Positions 26,802-35,898 of a DNA stretch of 55,894 nucleotides are shown here, one piece after another. Numbering within the stretch: the stretch's first letter is position 1; each line of letters begins with the position of its first letter. The position numbers and the translations under genes are program-made. The notes beneath the pieces are model-generated. The model did no database searches and was not told the origin of the DNA. It saw only the letters and a program-made list of their open reading frames with translations. The DNA is from Leptolyngbyaceae cyanobacterium C42_A2020_001 (GTDB lineage Bacteria; Cyanobacteriota; Cyanobacteriia; Leptolyngbyales; Leptolyngbyaceae). The stretch covers positions 1 to 55,894 of the forward strand of contig JACYLN010000047.1 of NCBI GenBank assembly GCA_015272515.1, written 5' to 3'.

Positions 26802-26956
26802 TGGTGTAAAAAGATAAGGTGTTAGTATTCCTCAATCTAACTCTTTACCTCATAGGTTACAGAAAAAGTATGGAACCATAGTAACCTTAAATCATTAAAT
26901 CCCCTTAAACTAGCCACGTCAAAATCGTAGCGCTCTCTTACAATAAATACTCAAAT

Positions 26957-27340
26957 CTACTCATCAATTTGGTCAACTTGCTTCAAATGAATATGCTTCC
27001 GTCCCAAAGAGATTTCAAATTCATCTCCTGGTCTTAAATCCATCTGTTTTGTATAAGCAGCCCCAATCAGCAAATTGCCATTCGACTGAACACTAATTCG
27101 ATAGCTAGCGCTGCGACCACCACGACCATTGGAACTTGCTTTTCCATCTAGTTCAATCCCTTCCGCATCGATTAAAGCATTCAAGAACTTCATCATGTTG
27201 ACACGCTCTACACCATTTTTAGTTACCGTGTAGTAGCCACATTCCTTTGCTTTATCTTCCTTGCTTAGGCTCTCTAGCTCCTTAACTTTTTTAAGGAGAG
27301 CTTCACCTGTTAGAGGCTCAATTTTCTTTTTTCTAGACAT
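26957..27340 (-). CDS. cyAbrB transcription regulator
   Basis: 127 residues from ATG 27340 (an extra Met precedes it). The N-terminal RKKKIEPLTGEALLKKVKEL and KECGYYTVTKNGVERVN are typical of the cyanobacterial AbrB family, followed by a C-terminal AbrB-like DNA-binding fold (NGNLLIGAAYTKQMDLRPGD, then EFEISLGRKHIHLKQ). cyAbrB proteins act as abundant, broad regulators of carbon/nitrogen balance, and every cyanobacterium has at least two types. The RKKK start suggests the cyAbrB1 side, but this is not certain. Its place between two ClC genes may be chance. Confidence 0.9.
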   Translation of the reverse strand: MSRKKKIEPLTGEALLKKVKELESLSKEDKAKECGYYTVTKNGVERVNMMKFLNALIDAEGIELDGKASSNGRGGRSASYRISVQSNGNLLIGAAYTKQMDLRPGDEFEISLGRKHIHLKQVDQIDE

Positions 27341-27343
27341 CAA

Positions 27344-27766
27344 TCTGTTGCTTCAAAGGGTTGGTAATTACACACTTACTGTCGATCTTGAACTTAAGTT
27401 CAGACAATTTGAACACTTAAGATATCGGCATCCCGCATTCGTATGCAATCATACTACATCAATCCGATTAGTACGACGAAATTATTCGTCCTCGAATAAA
27501 CAACGAATGTTGCTTCCATTTGACTCAAATATTATGCGGCAACTAAAGTCAAATGGAGAACAATTTATCTTAGAAAACTATCCTTGCTTGCCATACCTAC
27601 AGAGCGGTAAAGCACCAATTGATTGAATTAATGAGCTTGATTGAAGAATTTTCTAGAGCAAGGACAAAAAGAAAGTCCGAAAAACTTCTTCAAGTCGAAG
27701 GTTCTACTCTTTACAAAGCGCTCCAAACAGTAGTTCATTAGGGTATGTGCTCTGGTTAGCTGTTTG
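27344..27766. other. 423-base gap with an 11-bp inverted repeat
   Basis: TCCATTTGACT (27515-27525) and AGTCAAATGGA (27547-27557) are perfect inverted copies around 21 bases. No convincing gene is present; a 36-residue plus-strand frame at 27631-27741 lacks a ribosome binding site. The region holds the promoters of cyAbrB and of the second ClC gene. Confidence 0.6.
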
Positions 27767-30421
27767 ATGCTACCCCCGTCGGCTAGTGATATTTTCAGCC
27801 ATCTATTGAAACCCAAGCGGCTCGCAATCCTGGAAGCCGTTCTGATTGGTTTAGTCGCTGCTTTTGCGGCTGTTTTGTTAAAACAAGGTGTTCATTGGTT
27901 AAGCGGATGGCGCGTCAAAGAATCGCTACTCATGCCAGCCTGGTTGTTGTTGCCTCTAGTTGGGTTGGTGGGTGGATTTCTGACGGGGCTGCTGTTAGAG
28001 CGGTTTGCCCCAGAAGCAACGGGTAGCGGTGTGCCCCAAGTGAAGGCAGCGTTGGCTTACATTCCCATCCCGCTCGACTTGCGGGTTGCAGTTGTCAAGA
28101 TACTCAGCACCATGCTGGCTTTGGGGTCTGGCTTGGTGCTGGGGCGGCAGGGGCCCACCGTGCAAATTGGGGCGGCGCTGGCAGCGCAGATGAGTCGATG
28201 GGTGCCATCTTCTCCGGATCACCAACGGCAACTGATCGCCGCCGGAGCCGCAGCAGGGCTAGCTGCCGGGTTCGATGCTCCGATCGCAGGCGTGCTGTTC
28301 GTCATCGAAGAATTGCTGCACGATGTGTCTAGTCTGACGCTGGGAACAGCCATTCTTGCCTCTTTTACGGGTGGAGTTGTATCGCGAGTTTTGGCAGGTC
28401 CTAGTTTAAGTTTGGGACTTGATCCGTTTATTTCTAACCGAACCAGTTTCTCTCCTCAGGAAATTCCTTTTCTATTGCTGCTGGGTATATTGGCAGGGGT
28501 GTTTGCAGCCTTTTTCAATCGCAGCATCGTCAACAGCTTAAGGCTAACGCGTCGGTATGTGCAGTTTGGCTTACCCTGGAAGATTGGATTGGCAGGCTTA
28601 ATTTCAGGGGGCATGATTGCCATGCTTCCACCCATGTTTCGAGATACAAACACATTGCAAAGCTTTTTAACGCTAGAAACAACCAGTTGGGGAATTACGG
28701 CGGGCGCGTTTTTGGTGCAATTTGTTCTTTCAATTCTGGCGTGCAGCGCTGAAGCACCGGGGGGCTTATTTATCCCCAGTTTGGTGCTAGGAGCAGCATT
28801 GGGTAAGTTAGTGGGGTTAGGGGCTGCAAATTTTGGGGATACGGATCCCATTCTGTATGCCCTAACCGGAATGGGGGCGTTTTTTGGCGCGGTTGCAAAA
28901 GTGCCCATTACGGCGATCGTGATTGTGTTTGAAATTACGATTAACTACAACCTGATTCTGCCGTTAATGATTAGCGCGGTCACTGCTTACCTTGTGGCTG
29001 AACGCCTGGCTCCTGGCTCTTTGTACACTCATTTACTGGAGTTGAAAGGCATTCATCTGGAACCGGATGCCATTAATGATGGGTTGTGGGCAAAACTGAG
29101 CGCGGCTGAGGTGATGCAAACCAAAGTCGAGACATTAGATAGCCGTATGTCGATCGATGAGGTAGTTGCGGCATTTTCCAATTCGCATCATCGCGGCTTT
29201 CCTGTTGTCGATGATCGGCGTTTGGTGGGGATTGTCACCCAGACAGATTTGGATAAGGTGAGCCAGCGTCAATTACCAGGAACGGCGCTGCTGCAAGAGA
29301 TTATGACTCCCAAGCCGATTACAGTTACTCCAGGTGATACGTTGGGGCGGGTGTTGTATTTGTTGTCGCATTACAAACTGTCGCGGTTGCCCGTGGTGGA
29401 GCACCGAAAGTTGGTTGGCATCATCACGCGTAGCGATATTTTGCGGGTTGAGGCTGACAAGTTGCGGGGGGACTCTGATAAGGTGGGTCCTCAGCCAGAG
29501 CCATCCTACGTGGTTTATCAGACGCGATCGCCTGCCATCGGCCAGGGACGTATTTTGCTGCCTTTAAGCAATCCTAAAACCGCAGATGCCTTGATGAAGC
29601 TAGCCCTTTCTGTGGCTCGCGAGTTTAACTACGAAATTGAGTGCTTACGGATTATTCCCGTTTCCCGTCACCACTCCCCTTCCGAATCGGTTGTAACAAC
29701 CACGTTGAGTCGTCGCTTATTAATGCGGGCTGTGCAACAGGGGAAGGCGTGGCAAGTGCCAGTCCATACCCAAATACGGGCTGCTCACACAGTAGCAGAA
29801 GCTGTTTTAGAAACCGTTAAAGAGCGTCATATTGATTTGCTGCTGATGGGTTGGAAGGGAAACACCTCTACACCGGGGCGAATTTTTGGAGATACGGTTG
29901 ATACGGTGATTCGGCAGGCAGATTGTGATGTGGTGCTTGTCAAAATGGGGGAGCAGGTTTCTGCGATCGCGATCGACCTGAATGGCATCCCAGAAACCTC
30001 AGTTCAAGCAACTCTTCAGTTGTCTCGGATGAATCGCTGGCTGTTGCCAATGGGAGGTGGACCTAATGCAGAATATGCTGTAAAACTGCTGCCAGCTCTC
30101 GTTGCCATTAGTCAACAACCGAGAATTCGTCTATGCCACATTTATCATCCTTGGCAGGAAGATTACGACCCTAAAACACTGGAGGAGGATGCTGCTTTTT
30201 TGCGACATAAAAGCCAGGGTATTGTAGAGGTGACTCCTGTGTGTGCCAATTCCGTGGTGGAGGCAGTGGTAGATATGGCGCAGAAGGATCAATGCGATGT
30301 GATTGTGCTGGGTGCCAGTCGCGAAGGGATGCTGCAACAGGCGATTCATGGCAATATCCCGGAGACGATCGCGCGTAACTCTAAGTGCACTGTGATTTTA
30401 GTCAGGAAGGCGATCGCATAA
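27767..30421 (+). CDS. ClC-family protein with CBS pair and tandem USP modules
   Basis: 884 residues from ATG 27767. ClC core about 15-430: GSGVP (86-90), LGRQGPTVQIG, APIAGVLFVIEELLHD, APGGLFIPSLVLGA and INYNLILPLM. The external gating glutamate is Gln128 (GRQGP), while the internal proton glutamate is kept as Glu182. CBS domains follow at about 440-565 (AAEVMQTKVETLDSRM, EIMTPKPITVTPGDTLG). The last 300 residues are two USP halves, marked by LLLMGWKGNT...IFGDTVD and VIVLGASREGMLQQAIHGNI, the same layout as in the CPA2 antiporter 5 kb upstream. Expected to be a chloride pathway with nucleotide-sensing tail. The 3' end overlaps the convergent hypothetical gene by 20 bases. Confidence 0.92.
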   Translation: MLPPSASDIFSHLLKPKRLAILEAVLIGLVAAFAAVLLKQGVHWLSGWRVKESLLMPAWLLLPLVGLVGGFLTGLLLERFAPEATGSGVPQVKAALAYIPIPLDLRVAVVKILSTMLALGSGLVLGRQGPTVQIGAALAAQMSRWVPSSPDHQRQLIAAGAAAGLAAGFDAPIAGVLFVIEELLHDVSSLTLGTAILASFTGGVVSRVLAGPSLSLGLDPFISNRTSFSPQEIPFLLLLGILAGVFAAFFNRSIVNSLRLTRRYVQFGLPWKIGLAGLISGGMIAMLPPMFRDTNTLQSFLTLETTSWGITAGAFLVQFVLSILACSAEAPGGLFIPSLVLGAALGKLVGLGAANFGDTDPILYALTGMGAFFGAVAKVPITAIVIVFEITINYNLILPLMISAVTAYLVAERLAPGSLYTHLLELKGIHLEPDAINDGLWAKLSAAEVMQTKVETLDSRMSIDEVVAAFSNSHHRGFPVVDDRRLVGIVTQTDLDKVSQRQLPGTALLQEIMTPKPITVTPGDTLGRVLYLLSHYKLSRLPVVEHRKLVGIITRSDILRVEADKLRGDSDKVGPQPEPSYVVYQTRSPAIGQGRILLPLSNPKTADALMKLALSVAREFNYEIECLRIIPVSRHHSPSESVVTTTLSRRLLMRAVQQGKAWQVPVHTQIRAAHTVAEAVLETVKERHIDLLLMGWKGNTSTPGRIFGDTVDTVIRQADCDVVLVKMGEQVSAIAIDLNGIPETSVQATLQLSRMNRWLLPMGGGPNAEYAVKLLPALVAISQQPRIRLCHIYHPWQEDYDPKTLEEDAAFLRHKSQGIVEVTPVCANSVVEAVVDMAQKDQCDVIVLGASREGMLQQAIHGNIPETIARNSKCTVILVRKAIA

Positions 30422-30701
30422 ATTGGAGCCAAAAAGTTTCCAAAGACTGATTCAGGCTTTGCCACTCGTTGAAATCAAGTTTACCCGCTTCAAACAGCTC
30501 TCGCAGCACAACCCGAAGTGCATGGCAACTGTAGAACTGATCGATTAACCGAAATGCTCCCTGCAAAGCGGTAAATTGGCTTTCATAAATAACGGAGTCT
30601 GTAAAGTTTTCTCCTAACGGAGAGTGGCAAACAGCTTGAAAATTTTCTTTAACTCTGATTAGCTCAATCATCCAGCCCTGATAAAATTCCGTCATTTTCA
30701 T
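30402..30701 (-). CDS. Small hypothetical protein
   Basis: 99 residues. It begins MKMTEFYQGWMIELIRVKEN and continues as an alpha/beta chain with FRLIDQFYSCHALRVVLREL and a C-terminal helix (LNQSLETFWLQFM). No metal motif or membrane segment is present. Its 3' end overlaps the stop of the ClC-USP gene from the opposite strand. The family is not recognised; the even amphipathic pattern supports a real protein. Confidence 0.6.
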   Translation of the reverse strand: MKMTEFYQGWMIELIRVKENFQAVCHSPLGENFTDSVIYESQFTALQGAFRLIDQFYSCHALRVVLRELFEAGKLDFNEWQSLNQSLETFWLQFMRSPS

Positions 30702-30920
30702 GGTTTGTTGATTAAAAAGAAGCTACTGTACCAACTTAAAAAGTGACGATTCTGGCTTGTGCAACGGGGCATTGATAATGACGCTCGAAGCACATTACAA
30801 GTTTGATTAAACTGCCTGTGACCTATCTATCATTACTATAAAAAATTTTTAGGTATTAACCCAGAGAGATGCAATGGAAACTCATCCGCCATTTGTCTGA
30901 ATCACCTCCCAAATTGCACG

Positions 30921-33900
30921 TCATACTGATTCGTGTAAAGGCAACGAAACTGTGAATTTTGACCCTTTTCCGGGAACCGATTCCAGCGTGACCCACCCAC
31001 CATGTAGTTCTGCTAATTTTCGTGTAATGACTAAACCTAGCCCTGTTCCCTGATGTTGACGGGCAAGAGAACTATCAATTTGGGAGAATGGATAGAACAG
31101 CGATCGCTGATCAGCTTCGCTAATGCCAATGCCTGTATCCCAAACTAAGAAATGAACAATGTCATGATTCAGAACAAAGGATGAATAAAGAATCGCAGGT
31201 GAACAGGTTGATGTAGCTTCCTGGGGGAGCGATCGTGGTTGGCGATATACCCTTAGCCCAACAACTCCCTGAACCGTAAATTTCACCGCATTAGTCAAAA
31301 GATTCAGCAACATTTGTTTGAGACGGCGTGGATCAACCACGATCCATTCAATTGTTGGATCTAGCTCAACTTGCAGTTCCAGTCCCTGACTCGCTGCCCG
31401 CTCCTGAATCAGGCTGATCACGCCTTCGCAAATATCTCCTAGATAAACAGCTTGCAGGTCTAACTCCATGCGTCCGGCTTCTAACCGCGACAAGTCTAAA
31501 ATATCGTTAATCAAATCCAGCAAATGCTGACCGCTGGTGTGAATTCGTTCAATATATTCCTTTTGTTTAGAATTCAATTCACCAAAAAACTCTTGCAGCA
31601 AAACATTTGAAAAACCCAAAATCGCTGTGAGTGGGGTGCGAAGTTCATGGCTTGTCGTCGCCACAAATTCTTGTTTTAAGCGAGTGGTTTCTGCCAGTTG
31701 ATGGTTTTGGCTTTCCAACAGTTGCCACTGCTGTTTGAATTCCGTAATGTCACGGCATACGCCTATAACCCGATGGACTACACCCGTTGGATCAGTGATT
31801 GGCGCATAAATGGTTTCAAACATGCGATTGCCTTCTGGTAGGGCGACTTCATGATCGATAAAGACTTTTTCAGCGGTTTCAAACGCTTGTCGAATTAACT
31901 GTTCAAGCGGTTCCGCATCTGCACCCAACAATTCTCGATTGGTTTTGCCGAGTACTTCGTCGCGGGCGCGTCCTAAAAAATCGCAGCCAGCGGGGTTGAT
32001 GGAGGTATATCGCAGTTGCGCGTCGTATTCAACAAAAATATCGATGGATTTTTCCAGGAAGGACCGGAGGTACTCAGCACTGACTCGTTGTTCGTATTCG
32101 CGACGATATAAGTGTGCCTGACGTAGCGCGATCGCACTGTAGCTAGTTGTCTGTTGCACTAGCTCAATCTCTGCCGCTTCAAATTGTCGGGGCTGAAACT
32201 GCAACACTAACAGCATTCCTGCCAGATGTTCGATGCCCATGATGGGGCTAATTAGTTCACTCACTGAAATCGCTGATGCAGGAAGTTGTTGAGCAGGTTG
32301 CGGCAGCAACAGTTTGAGTAGCGTCGAGCGCTCTATATCACCTGTAAACTGGCAAGTTTGGCTGGCAAGTAATTGCTGCTGTTGAGTGAGAGCTAGAGTG
32401 TGCAATGGCAAGTGTATGCCCAGAAACGTCACTGGCGGTGGGATGCGCTGACTCACCGCTTCAAACTTCACTTCAAAACTTTGGTGCTCAGGGTTGTAGA
32501 GGCTCACTAAACAGGCATCGGCTTTGAGGGTTGTCATTAAACCTGTGACAGCGGTTTTGAATAGTTGACTTTCATCCAAATCTCGATGCAAACAGTCTGC
32601 CAGGGTACGGATAAATTGCTCAAATCTCAGCGATCGCTCCAACGATTGAGTACGCTGGCTGACTCGTTCTTCCAACTCCTGGGTGTAAGTTGTGAGTTGA
32701 TTCAGCAGTTTGGTTTGCTCAAGGGCGATCGCCAGTTGGTTCGCAACCGCCTTTACCAACTGCTGTTCCTCAAGAGTCCAGTGGCGCGAGGTCTGGCAAT
32801 GGTGGACGGCTACCAACCCCCATAATTCTCGTTTGTTTGGCTCTAGAGATTCATCCATGCTTAAGATGCCAGTCGCAATCATGCTCTTAACATGAACCTG
32901 ATCCAGCATCGCTTGATGACAATCCGTTAAATCTGCACTGGCTACTTCATCTACACTCCATAGCCGCCCCGCCTGATACGCTTCTAAGTAGGGCGGCGGA
33001 ATGCAGTCGGAACCGAAGTTCTGTCCTTGCATAGCGGGAAAATCAGGACTGACTGCTTCCGTGACACAACAACCGCTCCTGTCTGGAAAAATTTGATAAA
33101 TGACAACGCGATCAGTTCGTAGAGCGTGCTTTAGTTCTTCTGCTGCACTTCGCAGCATAGTGGCTAAATCTAGAGAAGAGCGGATACGAATAGCAATATT
33201 GTTCAACAGTGCTTCACGCTCTTGGCGCTGCTGAATTTCCTGAACCGTGTGAAGCCGCTCCGCTTCAAGTTTTTTGCGATCGCTTAAATCCGTAACAAAG
33301 CCTAAGAGGTAGCTGTCGTCATCTTCCGGCTCACCAACTAAAGACAGTTTCACCTCTGTCCAAATAGATCCTCCATTCGCGGTTTGATACCGCTGCTCAA
33401 AGATACGTTGTTCCCTAAAGTGAACGATTTGCTTAATCATCTCCAGTTCAGTGGCAAAATCCTGCGGAGCAGTAATCCCTTGCAGATCTAACCGTCGAAG
33501 TTGCGGAGCTGAATATCCAAGTAACTGACAGAATGCCGGATTTGCCTGCAAGATGCTGCCGTCTAAACTGGCTTGAAAAACACCAATCGGTAGATGTTGC
33601 AGAACGGATTTTAGCAGTTTGGCGTGTTGTCGGTGGTGCAGGTGCCGAGAAACAGGCGGCAACGACGATAGGATCTGCGTCACTTGCAGAAAGCGATACC
33701 AAAATCGTGATGCAGCAGGTTGCCAACAAGACGATTGCTGAATGCGGCGCACCTCGTGTCTGGCGATCGCATCCACAGCCGGAGTTGCCAACACATCTTG
33801 AAGCATGTGCTCATCCAAAATCAACGTCACCTGCCAACGCTGAGATAAATCTGGTAGCACTTCAGCCAATGTCGATGTTGTCTTTGAGTTTGCGGTCTTT

Positions 33901-34436
33901 GCCGGAAGACTACGTACCTGCAACCAGAGGCAAAAATGAGTGGTTAAGAATAGGGCACTGGCTTCTATGCCCGGTAAGGTGAGGAGACTCTCAACAGGCC
34001 GCCGCCATGAGGCGCAGGGCATTATTGAAGAGACAGACTGGGATGTGGATGCTGCCGTGTTTGAAGAAGTTGCCAGAACCGATGAAGAATGAGGTGAATT
34101 GCGCGTTTCGGTGTGAGCACGGTTGGTATAATAAATTCGCCCACGCTTGCGGGATTGACTTGTCCGCGATCGCGAAACATTCAGTTCCCTACCGGATACT
34201 CTCGCATTTTGGCTTTTATAATAAGTTTGATTCTCAATACAGTCTTCAATGAGTTCAATGAGTTGTTGCCAAACACGCTGCAAGTTCTGACAAACAACCA
34301 CATCTTCTCCAGCAAATATAACTCGCAGTATTTGCTCCTTCTCACCTAATGCTGCGTGAAGGTTTTGCAATAAAGAAAAAAGATTAGACCAAACCAGATA
34401 CCACATTGTCTGACTTGGTGTTATCAGATGGTTCAT
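30921..34436 (-). CDS. PAS/GAF sensor histidine kinase with possible bilin-binding GAF
   Basis: 1171 residues from ATG 34436. Order: an unrecognised N-terminal region with a Ser/Arg-rich linker (1-270), PAS (about 275-395), GAF1 (410-575), GAF2 (605-780), PAS (790-905), HisKA with phospho-acceptor His930 in [13 protein letters not shown], and a HATPase domain with DTGIGI and GTGLGL. GAF1 resembles cyanobacteriochrome domains: [13 protein letters not shown], then Cys506-His507 in [11 protein letters not shown] where the bilin Cys-His pair sits, and [11 protein letters not shown] second Cys (478, in SDCI) stands at the place of the DXCF-type second Cys. This is a predicted light or ligand sensor with no response regulator attached. 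Soluble. Confidence 0.9.
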   Translation of the reverse strand: MNHLITPSQTMWYLVWSNLFSLLQNLHAALGEKEQILRVIFAGEDVVVCQNLQRVWQQLIELIEDCIENQTYYKSQNARVSGRELNVSRSRTSQSRKRGRIYYTNRAHTETRNSPHSSSVLATSSNTAASTSQSVSSIMPCASWRRPVESLLTLPGIEASALFLTTHFCLWLQVRSLPAKTANSKTTSTLAEVLPDLSQRWQVTLILDEHMLQDVLATPAVDAIARHEVRRIQQSSCWQPAASRFWYRFLQVTQILSSLPPVSRHLHHRQHAKLLKSVLQHLPIGVFQASLDGSILQANPAFCQLLGYSAPQLRRLDLQGITAPQDFATELEMIKQIVHFREQRIFEQRYQTANGGSIWTEVKLSLVGEPEDDDSYLLGFVTDLSDRKKLEAERLHTVQEIQQRQEREALLNNIAIRIRSSLDLATMLRSAAEELKHALRTDRVVIYQIFPDRSGCCVTEAVSPDFPAMQGQNFGSDCIPPPYLEAYQAGRLWSVDEVASADLTDCHQAMLDQVHVKSMIATGILSMDESLEPNKRELWGLVAVHHCQTSRHWTLEEQQLVKAVANQLAIALEQTKLLNQLTTYTQELEERVSQRTQSLERSLRFEQFIRTLADCLHRDLDESQLFKTAVTGLMTTLKADACLVSLYNPEHQSFEVKFEAVSQRIPPPVTFLGIHLPLHTLALTQQQQLLASQTCQFTGDIERSTLLKLLLPQPAQQLPASAISVSELISPIMGIEHLAGMLLVLQFQPRQFEAAEIELVQQTTSYSAIALRQAHLYRREYEQRVSAEYLRSFLEKSIDIFVEYDAQLRYTSINPAGCDFLGRARDEVLGKTNRELLGADAEPLEQLIRQAFETAEKVFIDHEVALPEGNRMFETIYAPITDPTGVVHRVIGVCRDITEFKQQWQLLESQNHQLAETTRLKQEFVATTSHELRTPLTAILGFSNVLLQEFFGELNSKQKEYIERIHTSGQHLLDLINDILDLSRLEAGRMELDLQAVYLGDICEGVISLIQERAASQGLELQVELDPTIEWIVVDPRRLKQMLLNLLTNAVKFTVQGVVGLRVYRQPRSLPQEATSTCSPAILYSSFVLNHDIVHFLVWDTGIGISEADQRSLFYPFSQIDSSLARQHQGTGLGLVITRKLAELHGGWVTLESVPGKGSKFTVSLPLHESV

Positions 34437-34439
34437 CAA

Positions 34440-34778
34440 CCTTACTTAAATGATGTTTTTGGAAAGTCCATTAAGTAGGCAGGCACAATTAAATTGAAGA
34501 TGGTGTGGATTGGTTTGAAAGACAAAACTCAACACTTGCCTGAGTATCACCTTGCTTTACCAATTCTACAAATCATCAGGTCTGCCTACTTACATAGGTG
34601 ATTTTTAACAAATAAACCTTTAACAGGTAGTTTTACTTAAAGGATCAATCGTTTCTTATTGTTCACCGCACAGCTTATTCTTCCACAATTGTTAATTTAA
34701 TTTAGTAAAGTGCGGACGTGATAATTAGAACATTACTCTGCTGATGTATTTTATGGCAGTAAAAAGTGTTGTGAGTCT
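34440..34778. other. 340-base gap
   Basis: No gene is visible. AAGTAGGCAG (34473-34482) has an inverted copy CTGCCTACTT at 34582-34591, 99 bases apart. The A/T-rich part (34610-34710) may be the promoter region of the kinase. Confidence 0.5.
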
Positions 34779-35840
34779 TCAGCGAATTCTGACAAATCCA
34801 GTACGACCCATCAATTCTTGCCCCTGATCGGTTAGCAGCAAAGCGGCGTAGGCTTCGCCTGCTTGTTGTTCCACCTGGCCATTTTGCTTAACAACAACAA
34901 ACAACTGCCGCGTGATGGGGTAAGTGTTTGTCTTAAATGCGTCTAGGTTGAGTTGGTTTCGCTGAGCCGGGCAAGATTCTGCTGGCACTAACGGTTCTTG
35001 ATACGGAGGTACAAAGGCACTATCAGTGCGCGCGATCGCCAGCGGCTTCACAGAACACTGCGGCACAATCTCTGGGGCGGAAGCATAGTAGATACCTCCA
35101 GGATTGCCAGAAACTTTGCGAAGTGCATCAGTTGTGCTGTAAACCATTTGCACGTTCCCTCCAAAGGGCTGACCACTTAAAATATTGCTAACAAAAAACT
35201 CAACGGTTCCCCCATCTTGCAAGCGACGAGAGTAGGGAACAATGGTGAGGTTTGGTCCGCCTACCTGCTTCCAATTGGTGATTTTGCCTGTGTAAATACC
35301 TTTTAATTGCTCTAAATTCAGCCCTGCTACAGGAAGTGATGGGTGAACCGCGATCGCAATACCTTCTAGGGCGATCGGCACTTGCTTTAAAGTAAAGCCA
35401 CGCTGTTGTGCCTGTTGATATTCCCTATCTTCAACCGGTCGAGACGATTGGGCAAACGCTAACTGTCCGTCCAACAGCATCCGAATTCCGGCTCCCGAAC
35501 CCGGAGTGGCATTGATGGGATCGGTGTACCGCAGTTGGAACACAGGAACCGCTTTTTGAATTTCTGTATCAATCTGTCCACGGATCGGTGCCCAGGTTGT
35601 ACTTCCACCATAGTTAAACAGTCCAGCAGGTACATTTTCCAGCAGATTGAAGCGTTGAACATTGCCAGATGGCGTGCCAGGATTGGGTGAATTTTGGGTA
35701 GATGAGGGGGTACCAGACGAAAAAAGATTCCCCAGATTGCCCCCCGCTTTTTGCGCCAACCACCAAACTCCGCCACCAACTAACCCAGCGGTCACAAGGA
35801 ATGCCAGGATCAGGGCAGGTGCTTCACTTTTTTGAGCCAT
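34779..35840 (-). CDS. PstS-like substrate-binding protein, membrane-anchored
   Basis: 353 residues: an N-terminal membrane helix (PALILAFLVTAGLVGGGVWW), a Gly/Ser/Pro linker, then a periplasmic-binding fold of phosphate-binding type. Marks are FNYGGSTTWAPIRGQI (the first anion-binding loop), RSSRPV-like QSSRPVEDREYQ, LKGIYTGKITNWKQVGGPNL and GGIYYASAPEIV. Members bind phosphate or similar anions; residues do not decide which here. No permease or ATPase genes follow, so it is an orphan. It is third in a minus-strand run after rbcR and a Ser/Thr kinase, starting 58 bases after the kinase stop. Confidence 0.85.
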   Translation of the reverse strand: MAQKSEAPALILAFLVTAGLVGGGVWWLAQKAGGNLGNLFSSGTPSSTQNSPNPGTPSGNVQRFNLLENVPAGLFNYGGSTTWAPIRGQIDTEIQKAVPVFQLRYTDPINATPGSGAGIRMLLDGQLAFAQSSRPVEDREYQQAQQRGFTLKQVPIALEGIAIAVHPSLPVAGLNLEQLKGIYTGKITNWKQVGGPNLTIVPYSRRLQDGGTVEFFVSNILSGQPFGGNVQMVYSTTDALRKVSGNPGGIYYASAPEIVPQCSVKPLAIARTDSAFVPPYQEPLVPAESCPAQRNQLNLDAFKTNTYPITRQLFVVVKQNGQVEQQAGEAYAALLLTDQGQELMGRTGFVRIR

Positions 35841-35898
35841 AGTTATGTCTACTGGGTTGGAAACTGCCTTTATCTACTCTGGTTCTAACGTGGATTCC

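Noticed and set aside
27631-27741. 36-residue plus-strand frame with charged residues before the second ClC gene
   Set aside because: No ribosome binding site, no recognisable pattern, and short enough to arise by chance.
34473-34591. 10-bp inverted pair AAGTAGGCAG/CTGCCTACTT
   Set aside because: The copies are 99 bases apart and A/T-rich sequence lies between; a chance pair of this size is likely in the window.
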